DNA of 17,530 nt from an uncultured Arcanobacterium sp. (GCF_947253055.1 NZ_CAMXYE010000024.1:1-17530), one strand, 5' to 3'. Positions 7,692 to 15,198 are shown, numbered from the stretch's first letter. Numbers and translations are program-made. The notes: generated from the letters alone by a model not told the origin.

Positions 7692-10600
7692 CTAGAAGTC
7701 AGCTCCTGTCTGCAAATCTTCTAAGCCGGTGCTTATTCCTGCCGACTGCGGAGGCCGGAAAGCATCTTCATCTGCATCTTGCAAAGAAATTGGATTACCT
7801 ACTGTATCCAATGCTTCTACATTCAAGCAGAGGGAGCGCATTTCCTGCACCAATACCTTGAAGGATTCCGGAATACCGGGCTCCTGGATATTATCGCCTT
7901 TCACAATGGCTTCATATACCTTGACGCGGCCAACCGTATCGTCGGACTTCACCGTCAGCATTTCTTGGAGAGTATGCGAAGCGCCGTAAGCCTCCAGCGC
8001 CCACACTTCCATCTCACCGAAACGCTGCCCGCCGAATTGAGCTTTTCCACCCAAAGGCTGCTGCGTAACCATCGAATAAGGACCAGTAGAACGCGCGTGA
8101 ATCTTATCATCCACTAAGTGATGCAGCTTCAGCATGTACATATAGCCTACGGAAACTGGCTCGGGGAAAGGATCACCCGTACGGCCATCGAAAAGCCGCG
8201 CCTTGCCATCCTGATTCACCAGATGTTTTCCTTCTTCATTCGGAAGCGTGCAACCTAATAGACCCCGCATCTCATCCGAAAGCACGCCGTCGAACACCGG
8301 AGTGGCGATATTTTGCCGACCCTCAGTCTTCACTGCCGCATCCGGAATCCGCCAGGCCCATTCTTCGCCGTTTTCCCGCGCCGCGGTGGCATCCCAGCCT
8401 TGCGAAGCTACCCAGCCTAAGTGCAATTCGAATACCTGCCCGAGGTTCATACGGGAAGGCACACCCAGCGGATTCAAAACGATATCTACCGGAGTTCCGT
8501 CTTCCATGAAGGGCATATCTTCAATCGGCAGAATACGGGAAATTACGCCTTTATTACCGTGCCGGCCGGCCATCTTATCGCCCACCGTGATCTTGCGGCG
8601 CTGCGCCACGTGTACCCGTACCGTCTGCAATACATCCGAAGGAAGCTCATCGTGATTCTCGGCCGAGAACTCTTTAATCCCAATTACGATTCCTTCTTGG
8701 CCGTGCGGTACCCGCAAAGAGGTATCCCGTACTTCCTTCGCCTTTTCGCCGAAGATAGCCCGCAGTAAGCGCTCTTCGCTCGTCAGCTCGGTCTCGCCTT
8801 TCGGAGTAATCTTGCCGACCAGAATATCACCTGCGGTCACTTCAGCTCCGATGCGAATAATGCCTCGCTCATCTAAATGGGAAAGCATTTCTTCCGAAAC
8901 ATTTGGAATATCGCGGGTAATCTCTTCCGGTCCGAGCTTCGTATCTCGTGCATCTACTTCATATTCTTCAATATGAATAGAAGTGAGTAAATCTTCGGAC
9001 TGGCAACGCTGTGAAAGCACTACCGCGTCCTCGTAGTTATAGCCGTTCCAGGCCATAAAAGCTACCAATAGATTCTGCCCGAGCGCGAGTTCCCCGCCAG
9101 CTGTAGCCGGCCCGTCGGCGATCAGAGAGCCAGCTTCTAGCCGATCTCCCTCACAAACTGCTACCCGTTGATTGGTGCAGTTACCTGGGTTGGAACGCTC
9201 GAACTTTGCCAGTTTGTATACGCGCCGGTTGCCGTCATCTTCTTCTACGCAAACCGCACTAGCAGATACTTCGGTGACTACTCCCGGAGCTAAAGCGACG
9301 GTGACGTCGCCCGCATCGACTGCTACACGCGCTTCCATGCCGGTGCCTACTAGCGGAGCAACTGGCCGCAGTAGCGGTACAGCCTGCCGCTGCATGTTAG
9401 CACCCATCAGGGCTCGGTTCGCATCGTCATGCTCTAGGAACGGAATCATCGCCGTACCTACCGAGCACATTTGCCGAGCAGATACGTCAATATAGCCCAC
9501 CTCTTCCGGAGGCACTAAGGCCGGCTCCCCACCGGGGAGACGTACCAAGACTTCTTCATCTACGAAGCGACCTTCGTCATCTAGCTCTGCCGCCGCCTGC
9601 GCTACTGTGTAGTAATCTTCGTCAGCTGCATCGAGATAATCGATTTGGTCGGTGACTTTTCCATCTACTACTTTCCGGTAAGGAGTTTCGATGAAGCCGA
9701 AAGAATTTACCCGGGCAAAGGCCGCCAGCGATCCAATTAGACCAATGTTCGGGCCTTCTGGGGTTTCAATCGGACACATTCTGCCGTAGTGAGAGGGGTG
9801 CACATCTCGCACTTCCATAGAAGCCCGATCGCGTGCCAAACCACCTGGCCCGAGAGCCGAGAGACGCCGCCGATGGGTCAAACCAGCTAAGGGATTATTC
9901 TGATCCATGAACTGCGAAAGCTGCGAGGTGCCGAAGAATTCTTTAATTGCCGCAACGATTGGGCGGATATTAATTAGCGAAGACGGCGTGATCGCTTCTG
10001 CTTCCTGGGTGGTCATACGCTCCCGCACCATCCGGTCTAAACGGGAAAGGCCGGTGCGTACCTGATTCTGAATCAGCTCACCCACCGCGCGAATACGCCG
10101 ATTTCCAAAGTGATCGATATCGTCGGTTTCCACTATTACGGCAGGTAAATCTGGAGAATTAGTAATTTCTTTTTCTCCCGCGTGCAGTGCGAGCAGATAA
10201 CGCAGCGTAGCAGTGATATCGCTTATTTTCAGCTGCCGCGTGGTATTCGGCTCCGCAATGCCCAGCTTCTTATTTATCTTGTAGCGCCCGACCTTAGTCA
10301 AATCATAACGCTTCGAGTTGAAGTAAAAATTCCGCAGTAAATTGCGGCCAGATTCCGCTGTAGGCGGTTCACCCGGGCGCAACTTCCGATACAGATCGCG
10401 CAGGGCTTCTTCCTGCGTTTCTACGGTATCTTTTTCTAAAGTTTCAATCAGCACGGGGTAATCGGCGAATTCTTCGCGAATTTCCGTTTCGCTCATTCCC
10501 AGCGCCCGCAAGAATACCGTAGCCGACTGCTTCCGCTTCCGGTCTATCCGCACTCCCACCGCGTCTTTTTTGTCGATTTCGAATTCCAGCCAAGCTCCGC

Positions 10601-11153
10601 GCGAAGGAATAATCTTCGTGGAATAAATGAGCTTATCGGTCGCCTTATCCTCCGCATACTCAAAATATACGCCGGGGGAACGCACCAACTGGGATACCAC
10701 AACTCGCTCAGTACCGTTAACAATAAAAGTACCTTGCGGGGTCATCAGTGGAAAATCGCCGATGAAAGTGGTCTGCGATTTGATCTCTTCCGTTTCATAA
10801 TTCTGAAACTCCGCCGTCACATACAACGACGCCGAATAAGTCAAATCCTTATCTTTACATTCAGCAATAGAAGCTTTTTCCTCTTCCAAATGCGGATTCG
10901 ACATCACCAGCCCCATAGTGCGGGCGGTGTTCTCGATAGGAGATATCTCTTCGAATATCTCTTCTAAACCGGATTTTTCACCTGGGTGCTCGGCTCGCCA
11001 CTTTTCGGAGCCAATCAGCCAGCCATAGGATTCCCGCTGAATATTAAGCAGATCGGGAACCGCCATCGGTTCAGTCAGTTTTGCAAATGAAATACGGTCG
11101 GCAACTAGTTTGCCGTCTTTAACACTAGATCTAGAGGTGCGCGAAGCAGCCAA
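7692..11153 (-). CDS. rpoB: DNA-directed RNA polymerase subunit beta
   Basis: Beta forms the other half of the polymerase cleft and the rifampicin pocket. The 1153-residue protein is close to the length of other actinobacterial RpoB proteins. The N-terminal RISFAKLTEPMAVPDLL, the ECKDKDLTYSASLYVTAEF block and the C-terminal GRVKVYEAIVKGDNIQEPGIPESFK region are characteristic. The rifampicin-resistance-determining region (about residues 405-440) reads FGTSQLSQFMDQNNPLAGLT followed by HRRRLSALGPGGL. The Asp, His and Ser most often mutated in resistance are all wild type; Ala replaces the Ser of M. tuberculosis in NPLSG. The start is TTG at 11153-11151, supported by GGGAAGGA at 11161-11168 and by the family N-terminus. 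Transcription comes from a long upstream region separated from rplL by a terminator. The sequence is intact. Confidence 0.99.
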   Translation of the reverse strand: MAASRTSRSSVKDGKLVADRISFAKLTEPMAVPDLLNIQRESYGWLIGSEKWRAEHPGEKSGLEEIFEEISPIENTARTMGLVMSNPHLEEEKASIAECKDKDLTYSASLYVTAEFQNYETEEIKSQTTFIGDFPLMTPQGTFIVNGTERVVVSQLVRSPGVYFEYAEDKATDKLIYSTKIIPSRGAWLEFEIDKKDAVGVRIDRKRKQSATVFLRALGMSETEIREEFADYPVLIETLEKDTVETQEEALRDLYRKLRPGEPPTAESGRNLLRNFYFNSKRYDLTKVGRYKINKKLGIAEPNTTRQLKISDITATLRYLLALHAGEKEITNSPDLPAVIVETDDIDHFGNRRIRAVGELIQNQVRTGLSRLDRMVRERMTTQEAEAITPSSLINIRPIVAAIKEFFGTSQLSQFMDQNNPLAGLTHRRRLSALGPGGLARDRASMEVRDVHPSHYGRMCPIETPEGPNIGLIGSLAAFARVNSFGFIETPYRKVVDGKVTDQIDYLDAADEDYYTVAQAAAELDDEGRFVDEEVLVRLPGGEPALVPPEEVGYIDVSARQMCSVGTAMIPFLEHDDANRALMGANMQRQAVPLLRPVAPLVGTGMEARVAVDAGDVTVALAPGVVTEVSASAVCVEEDDGNRRVYKLAKFERSNPGNCTNQRVAVCEGDRLEAGSLIADGPATAGGELALGQNLLVAFMAWNGYNYEDAVVLSQRCQSEDLLTSIHIEEYEVDARDTKLGPEEITRDIPNVSEEMLSHLDERGIIRIGAEVTAGDILVGKITPKGETELTSEERLLRAIFGEKAKEVRDTSLRVPHGQEGIVIGIKEFSAENHDELPSDVLQTVRVHVAQRRKITVGDKMAGRHGNKGVISRILPIEDMPFMEDGTPVDIVLNPLGVPSRMNLGQVFELHLGWVASQGWDATAARENGEEWAWRIPDAAVKTEGRQNIATPVFDGVLSDEMRGLLGCTLPNEEGKHLVNQDGKARLFDGRTGDPFPEPVSVGYMYMLKLHHLVDDKIHARSTGPYSMVTQQPLGGKAQFGGQRFGEMEVWALEAYGASHTLQEMLTVKSDDTVGRVKVYEAIVKGDNIQEPGIPESFKVLVQEMRSLCLNVEALDTVGNPISLQDADEDAFRPPQSAGISTGLEDLQTGADF

Positions 11154-11496
11154 AGGTAATTCCTTCCCTGGGTTCCGGTAAGGCTATGAAAAGCAGCTCA
11201 GCACAGAACGCGCCGATATACTGCACAAGTTTTAAATCTACCGAAAAAGGGTGGAATAGTCTACCCCTACCCGTGTGGAAGGGGTCACGACACCTCATGT
11301 CCGGCTAATCCTCGAAGCTCCAAGCAGCGGTCGCAGCCACCTGGTTTCATCGATATAACCGGAATTTAACTGGTCAAGCTTTCCCAAGGAAAACTTCTTT
11401 AACCGTTTACGACCTTCTCATAAAAGAGCCGCCAGCGCAAGTCTCCCCGCGGTGGGTTGCGGAAATAAAAATTCCTGGAAATAAAAAACTGGCAAT
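11154..11496 (-). promoter_or_regulatory. rpoB upstream/leader region, no gene
   Basis: This 343-bp stretch between the rplL terminator and rpoB has no credible coding sequence on either strand. It must hold the rpoBC promoter unless rpoBC depends on read-through. The best -35 candidate on the minus strand is TTGACC (11377-11372), but the nearby TATATC (11357-11352) is only 14 bp away, so I do not assign a core promoter. A degenerate dyad, GGTTATATCGATGAAACC, centres on ATCGAT at 11343-11360. A short GC-rich block precedes CCCUUUUUCGG at about 11240-11265 but its stem is weak. An 11-bp direct repeat, GGAAATAAAAA, lies at 11461-11471 and 11477-11487. Confidence 0.5.
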
Positions 11497-11534
11497 AGAA
11501 AATCGGGAACTGGCTAATTTGCCAATTCCCGATT
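11493..11534 (-). terminator. rplJL operon terminator
   Basis: In the minus transcript the arm AATCGGGAATTGGC (11534-11521) pairs along all 14 positions, with one U-G wobble, with GCCAGTTCCCGATT (11514-11501) around a 6-nt loop. The tail is UUCUAUU. It lies 34 bp beyond the rplL stop codon. This is a good intrinsic terminator separating stalk-protein transcription from rpoBC. Confidence 0.85.
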
Positions 11535-11568
11535 CTCAACTCAAGAACAGTTATATGCTGCGCTTGCC

Positions 11569-11955
11569 TTACTTCACGGTAACGGTGGCGCCGGCTGCTT
11601 CAAGCTGTTCCTTCGCCTTTTCAGCGGTTTCCTTGTTCACACCTTCGAGGAGTGCCTTCGGAGCGGAATCTACCAGTTCCTTAGCTTCCTTCAACCCGAG
11701 CGGGGTGAGGGCGCGTACTTCCTTAATTACCTGAATCTTCTTATCGCCAGCTGCTTCGATAATGACGTCAAATTCGTCTTTCTCTTCTGCAGCAGCAGCA
11801 TCTCCACCAGCAGCAGCCGGAGCAGCAGCTACGGCTACCGGAGCGCTAGCTTCTACTTCAAATTCTTCTTCAAACTTCTTTACGAAATCATTGAGCTCTA
11901 CTAGAGTCAGTTCCTTAAAAGCATCAATCAGCTCTTCAACACTGAGCTTGGCCAT
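11569..11955 (-). CDS. rplL: 50S ribosomal protein L7/L12
   Basis: L7/L12 is the multi-copy flexible stalk protein that recruits translation factor GTPases to the ribosome. The 128-residue protein has the expected three parts: an N-terminal helical dimerisation domain that binds L10 (about residues 1-33, MAKLSVEELIDAFKELTLVE), an Ala/Gly-rich hinge (about 36-58), and the C-terminal factor-binding domain (KTAV-type core DEFDVIIEAAGDKKIQVIKE through LKEAKELVDSAPKALLEGV). The ATG at 11955 follows AAGGAAGGACGG at good spacing. It lies 57 bp after rplJ and is followed by a strong terminator. Length and composition are normal. Confidence 0.99.
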   Translation of the reverse strand: MAKLSVEELIDAFKELTLVELNDFVKKFEEEFEVEASAPVAVAAAPAAAGGDAAAAEEKDEFDVIIEAAGDKKIQVIKEVRALTPLGLKEAKELVDSAPKALLEGVNKETAEKAKEQLEAAGATVTVK

Positions 11956-12012
11956 GATAGACCGTCCTTCCTTTGCCTACGCGAGGCTGTTTATTTTTGA
12001 GTTGTTTCTACC

Positions 12013-12534
12013 TTAAGCGGCAGTTTCCTGCTTCTCGCGCAGGGCATCTACAGTGCGCACCGTCTTAACCAACGGAGCATTGATTACATTCGCTGCCTTG
12101 TACAGCGAAGCCTTGAGTACACCAGCCGTCTTAGCCAGCAATACTTCGCGGGATTCGAGATCGGCAAGCTTCTTGACACCTTCAGCATCTAAGAAGTTAC
12201 CCTCCAATACTCCAGCTTTCACTACGAGAGCTGGATTATCTTTCGTAAACTCCTTCAGAGCTTTAGCTGCGGAAGCGACATCGCCGGTGACGAAGGCCAG
12301 CGCAGTCGGACCTACGAGAGAATCTGAGAGAGCCTCGTATCCAACTTCTTGGGCAGCAATACGCGCCAGCGTATTCTTAGCCACTTTGTACTGGGCATCG
12401 GCTCCTAGAGAGCGACGCAGAGTTTTGAGCTGCTGTACAGTCAAACCCCGGTACTCAGTCACCAGAACTGCTGTAGACTCCCGGAAATTATCCGAAAGCG
12501 CTGCAATTGCTGCAGATTTGTCGGCCCTTTTCAT
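12013..12534 (-). CDS. rplJ: 50S ribosomal protein L10
   Basis: L10 anchors the L7/L12 dimers to 23S rRNA and, as the L10-L12 complex, represses its own operon by binding the mRNA leader. From ATG at 12534-12532 the protein is 173 residues, the usual length, beginning MKRADKSAAIAALSDNFRES with the conserved LTVQQLKTLRRSLG and YKVAKNTLARIA segments. The frame stays open upstream to 12591, but the extra 19 codons look unrelated to L10 and overlap the leader terminator. The ATG also has a perfect AAGGAGGT at 12538-12545. It is followed 57 bp later by rplL. Regulation is probably by the leader described separately. Confidence 0.98.
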   Translation of the reverse strand: MKRADKSAAIAALSDNFRESTAVLVTEYRGLTVQQLKTLRRSLGADAQYKVAKNTLARIAAQEVGYEALSDSLVGPTALAFVTGDVASAAKALKEFTKDNPALVVKAGVLEGNFLDAEGVKKLADLESREVLLAKTAGVLKASLYKAANVINAPLVKTVRTVDALREKQETAA

Positions 12535-12537
12535 GGG

Positions 12538-12545
12538 ACCTCCTT
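12538..12545 (-). promoter_or_regulatory. rplJ Shine-Dalgarno that decides the start
   Basis: AAGGAGGT, a full anti-SD match, lies 3 nt before the ATG at 12534. It selects that ATG over the upstream in-frame start at 12591. Confidence 0.9.
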
Positions 12546-12569
12546 CCGATTCATTGCCGCAATCAACGC

Positions 12570-12600
12570 AAACAAAAAGCCTCCGCGGCACGCGAAGGCT
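12570..12600 (-). terminator. Leader terminator (attenuator) upstream of rplJ
   Basis: The minus transcript folds AGCCTTCGCG (12600-12591) with CGCGGAGGCT (12587-12578), 10 pairs with one U-G wobble, around a 3-nt loop. UUUUGUUU follows. It lies between the L10-type leader and the rplJ ribosome-binding site, so it can only act on rplJL mRNA as an attenuator. A leader segment at 12631-12639 can pair with its left arm. Confidence 0.8.
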
Positions 12601-12695
12601 TATCCGGGATAAAACCGGGAAATTTTCCGTGCCTGCGCGGGCCTCTATCTGAGCTTTATCCCGTCTAAAACGGGAGACCTGCGGTCTTGGGCAAA
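12601..12695 (-). ncRNA. Ribosomal protein L10 leader (cis-regulatory)
   Basis: The minus transcript contains GCCCAAGACCGCAGGTC at 12692-12676, which resembles the conserved segment of the L10_leader family (Rfam RF00557) as I remember it. It is followed by a closing helix pairing CGGGATAAAGCT (12663-12652) with GGTTTTATCCCG (12616-12605), about 12 pairs with wobbles. A small CCCGT/ACGGG hairpin (about 12661-12675) competes with the base of that helix. In this family the L10-L12 complex binds the leader to reduce expression of rplJ-rplL. The downstream terminator suggests transcriptional attenuation. Boundaries are approximate and no covariance search was possible. Confidence 0.7.
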
Positions 12696-12699
12696 TATA

Positions 12700-12728
12700 A
12701 GGATATAAAAACTGTAGGCAGGCAGCAA
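12700..12728 (-). promoter_or_regulatory. rplJL promoter, TTGCTG-N17-TATCCT
   Basis: On the minus strand TTGCTG (12728-12723) is followed 17 bp later by TATCCT (12705-12700) within an A/T-rich stretch. Transcription would begin near 12693, just at the start of the conserved L10 leader segment, which is the expected arrangement. TATATT immediately downstream is an alternative -10 but lacks a matching -35. Confidence 0.55.
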
Positions 12729-12756
12729 GAAAATACTGCCTTTCGTGAGAGATGCA

Positions 12757-12784
12757 ACAGGGCGACCGGAAACGGTCGCCCTGT
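12757..12784 (-). other. Perfect 12-bp hairpin after rplA
   Basis: ACAGGGCGACCG and CGGTCGCCCTGT form a perfect 12-bp dyad around a 4-nt loop (GAAA on the plus strand, UUUC in the minus transcript), 65 bp after the rplA stop codon. There is no T-run on either side. It may mark the 3' end of the secE-rplA mRNA by blocking exonucleases, or be a weak terminator. The dyad itself is certain; its role is not. Confidence 0.6.
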
Positions 12785-12849
12785 CAAATGCTCATCGCGA
12801 ATTCTTATTTAGCTGTACGCAGTACTTAGCTGCCAGCTTTTCAGCTCCC

Positions 12850-13557
12850 TTAAGCTACGGTTGGCTTCACTAGCGCGGCCAGATCCAGAGGGATTCCCGG
12901 CCCCATCGTGGTAGAAACAGTAGCTTTAAGAATATAGCGACCCTTCGAAGAAGCGGGCTTTAGGCGCTTAATTTCTTGGACAGCTGCCCAGAAATTCTCC
13001 TGCAGCTGCGCCGCATCAAAAGAGGTATTGCCAATAATGAAAGGCATATTTCCGTGCTTATCCACCCGGAACTCGATTCGGCCTCCCTTAATATCGGCTA
13101 CTGCCTTGGCCGTATCCATAGTTACAGTACCCGTCTTCGGGTTAGGCATTAATCCGCGGGGGCCTAATACCCGCCCGAGGCGCCCTACCTTACCCATCAT
13201 ATCGGGAGTAGCTACCGCCGCATCGAAATCAGTCCAGCCACCTGCGACTTTTTCAATGAGTTCGGTATCGCCCACTTCATCGGCTCCGGCTTCTAAAGCA
13301 GCTTTCGCTTTATCGCCAGCTGCGAATACAATCACTCGCGCCGTCTTACCCGTGCCGTGCGGTAAAGATACCGTGCCGCGCACCATCTGGTCGGCTTTCC
13401 GTGGGTCTACACCTAAGCGGAACATTACTTCCACCGTGGAATCAAATTTAGTTACAGAAGTTTTTTTCGCTAAATCTAGCGCCTCTTCTACGGAGTACTT
13501 CTCCCCCGCCTGAATAAGCTCACTAGCTTTGCGATACTTCTTTGAGCGCTTTGCCAT
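12850..13557 (-). CDS. rplA: 50S ribosomal protein L1
   Basis: L1 forms the mobile stalk beside the E site and in many bacteria represses its own operon. From ATG at 13557-13555 the protein has 235 residues, the normal length, starting MAKRSKKYRKASELI and containing the L1 signature region VGRLGRVLGPRGLMPNPKTGTV. A longer frame reaching 13614 would add 19 residues that do not resemble L1 and would start in the middle of a spacer hairpin. The ATG has AAGGAG at 13565-13570 with 7-nt spacing. It follows rplK by 89 bp, and that spacer is densely structured. No defects were seen. Confidence 0.98.
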   Translation of the reverse strand: MAKRSKKYRKASELIQAGEKYSVEEALDLAKKTSVTKFDSTVEVMFRLGVDPRKADQMVRGTVSLPHGTGKTARVIVFAAGDKAKAALEAGADEVGDTELIEKVAGGWTDFDAAVATPDMMGKVGRLGRVLGPRGLMPNPKTGTVTMDTAKAVADIKGGRIEFRVDKHGNMPFIIGNTSFDAAQLQENFWAAVQEIKRLKPASSKGRYILKATVSTTMGPGIPLDLAALVKPTVA

Positions 13558-13582
13558 TCTGCTTCTCCTTAATTTTGCAGTT

Positions 13583-13645
13583 GTGGTAAACGAGCCAGCT
13601 CCGGGCCCTACCACGGCGTCAAAAGACGCCTGCCTCTTGCGAGGC
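13583..13645 (-). promoter_or_regulatory. Three-hairpin rplK-rplA spacer, possible L1 control site
   Basis: In minus-strand order: GCCTC-GCAA-GAGGC (13645-13632, GNRA loop), starting one base after the rplK stop codon; GGCGTC-TTTT-GACGCC (13630-13615); and a 32-nt stem-loop closed by GTGGTA/TACCAC (13614-13583) enclosing GGGCCCGGAGCTGGCTCG. The rplA Shine-Dalgarno follows 13 nt later. L1 is known to autoregulate by binding mRNA mimics of its rRNA site; using this element for that is my inference. No U-tract is present, so read-through to rplA is expected. Confidence 0.45.
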
Positions 13646-13646
13646 T

Positions 13647-14081
13647 TTAAATATTATCAGTTGTGATACCCATCGACCGGGCAGTTCCGGCAATAATGCG
13701 CGCTGCATTATCGATATCGTTAGCATTCAAATCAGGCTCTTTCAGCTTGGCAATTTCCCGCAACTGATCTGCACTCACATGCCCAACTTTATCGGTATGC
13801 GGAGTGCCGGAGCCCTTCTTAATTCCCGCCGCTTTCTTCAACAAATCCGCAGCAGGCGGAGTTTTGGTCACAAAGGTAAACGAACGATCTTCGTATACCG
13901 TAATCTCTACCGGAACCACATTCCCGCGCATAGATTCGGTGGCCGCATTATAGGCGTTGCAGAACTCCATAATATTCACGCCGTGCTGACCCAAAGCAGG
14001 GCCGACCGGCGGAGCTGGATTCGCAGCACCTGCCTGAATTTGCAGTTTAATAAGTCCTGCAACTTTCTTCTTCGGTGGCAT
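13647..14081 (-). CDS. rplK: 50S ribosomal protein L11
   Basis: L11 binds the GTPase-associated centre of 23S rRNA and is needed for factor-dependent steps and RelA-dependent stringent signalling. The 144-residue protein is full length. The N-terminal domain has the proline-rich ANPAPPVGPALGQHGVNIMEF segment where thiostrepton-type antibiotics act. The C-terminal rRNA-binding domain carries GIKKGSGTPHTDKVGHVS and ends IIAGTARSMGIT. The ATG at 14081 follows AAGGA at 14087-14091. It sits 60 bp after nusG. That short spacer has a GC-rich imperfect hairpin around CCGCT/AGCGG, another place where L1 could act by analogy with E. coli. Confidence 0.99.
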   Translation of the reverse strand: MPPKKKVAGLIKLQIQAGAANPAPPVGPALGQHGVNIMEFCNAYNAATESMRGNVVPVEITVYEDRSFTFVTKTPPAADLLKKAAGIKKGSGTPHTDKVGHVSADQLREIAKLKEPDLNANDIDNAARIIAGTARSMGITTDNI

Positions 14082-14141
14082 ATTAATCCTTTACTTAATT
14101 AAATGAACCGCTACCTGGCAATAGCAGCGGGCGCCGCCGCG

Positions 14142-14858
14142 CTAGTCCATCTTCTGTACTTGCGCGAACGACAAATCGACCGGGGTTTCCTGGCCGACAA
14201 GCGTCATGAGTACGGTAAGCCGCTGGTTTACCGCATCAACTTGAGAAATTGTAGCGGGCATTCCCACCCACGGCTCAGTGGTGAGGGTCACAGTCTCGCC
14301 TACTTCGTATTCAGTTACGAGCTCCGGAGCTCCCGCTTTCACCGGTTTACCAGCAGCAACAGCTTCTTTAGCTGCTTTCTGCTCTACGAGCGGAGTGAAC
14401 ATCTCCACAACTTCGTCAGCGGTCAAAGCCACTGGCTCGCGGCCATTGCCTACAAAGCCGGTGACGCCGTTGGTGTCTTTCACTACCCGCCAAGATTCAT
14501 CAGTGAGATCCATGCGCACTAGAGCATAGCCCGGCATCCGCACCCGCGATATAACCTTATTTTGCCCTTTCTTCACTTCTATGAACTCTTCCATCGGCAC
14601 TTCGATTTGGAAAATATAATCTTCCATATTCATAGAGTGAATACGCGTCTCTAAGTCTTGCTTTACGCGCTTTTCATAACCGGAATAAGTATGCAGCACA
14701 TACCAACGCCCGGGGAGACCCCGCAATTGCGCACGGATACTTTCCGCCGTCACTTCTTCCGGCTGATTTTCCGCACCCGCAGCGTTCTCCGCATTCTCCG
14801 CTTGCGCAGCGGCAGCTGCTTCCGCTTCTAAATTTTCCGCGGCGGTGTTTTCCGACAT
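14142..14858 (-). CDS. nusG: Transcription termination/antitermination protein NusG
   Basis: NusG binds RNA polymerase and modulates pausing, Rho termination and transcription-translation coupling. Reading from ATG at 14858-14856 gives 238 residues: an Ala/Glu-rich, probably disordered N-terminal extension (about 1-45), the NGN domain (RWYVLHTYSGYEKRVKQDLE onward, including RMPGYALVRMDLTDESW), a linker, and the C-terminal KOW domain (VGETVTLTTEPWVGMPATIS to the end). The extension is common in actinobacterial NusG. An in-frame TTG at 14876 would add six residues but lacks a Shine-Dalgarno; the ATG has GGAAG and AGGG upstream at 14862-14871. It follows secE by 41 bp, the near-universal secE-nusG pairing. 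Confidence 0.97.
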   Translation of the reverse strand: MSENTAAENLEAEAAAAAQAENAENAAGAENQPEEVTAESIRAQLRGLPGRWYVLHTYSGYEKRVKQDLETRIHSMNMEDYIFQIEVPMEEFIEVKKGQNKVISRVRMPGYALVRMDLTDESWRVVKDTNGVTGFVGNGREPVALTADEVVEMFTPLVEQKAAKEAVAAGKPVKAGAPELVTEYEVGETVTLTTEPWVGMPATISQVDAVNQRLTVLMTLVGQETPVDLSFAQVQKMD

Positions 14859-14899
14859 TTTCCCTGCTTCCTGCAAACTAAATAGAATTCCGGCTCAGT

Positions 14900-15148
14900 T
14901 TAACCGAATACCCAGAAGACCATCTTGCTGAATACTACGTCTACCAAACCGACAAAAATCATGATCACAATTAAGAAAGAGATAACCGTGAGAAACATAT
15001 TCCACAGCTCCTCCGCCGTAGGGCGCTGCACTTTTTTGAATTCGGCAATTACTTCTTTGAAAAAAGTAATAATGCGCGTAAAAATGCTCGCCTTGCGCGG
15101 CGGCGCAGCAGGCGAAGAATGCCCTTTCGCTCCTACTACGTTATCCAC
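14900..15148 (-). CDS. secE: Preprotein translocase subunit SecE
   Basis: SecE clamps the SecY channel of the membrane protein-export machinery. The 82-residue protein is the short form seen in most Gram-positive bacteria. It has a polar N-terminus, an amphipathic helix with the signature FFKEVIAEFKKVQRPTAEEL (about residues 29-48), and one transmembrane segment (about 50-80, MFLTVISFLIVIMIFVGLVD onward). The start is GTG at 15148-15146, preceded by AGAGAGG with 7-nt spacing. It lies 50 bp after tRNA-Trp and just ahead of nusG, so it is probably cotranscribed with the tRNA. Confidence 0.97.
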   Translation of the reverse strand: MDNVVGAKGHSSPAAPPRKASIFTRIITFFKEVIAEFKKVQRPTAEELWNMFLTVISFLIVIMIFVGLVDVVFSKMVFWVFG

Positions 15149-15198
15149 GATATATCCTCTCTAAAACTGAAAATAATTCTCCTGCAGAATCACCTTCT

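Noticed and set aside
9855..9935. Possible rifampicin-resistance change in rpoB
   Set aside because: The Asp, His and Ser positions usually mutated are wild type. The Ala in NPLAG looks like lineage variation, not a known resistance mutation.
12535..12591. Upstream extension of rplJ by 19 codons
   Set aside because: It overlaps the leader terminator, does not resemble L10, and the perfect Shine-Dalgarno points to the ATG at 12534.
12782..12787. Perfect -35 hexamer TTGACA on the minus strand upstream of the rplJ leader
   Set aside because: Nothing like a -10 lies 15-19 bp downstream; that position is occupied by the GC-rich palindrome at 12757-12784.
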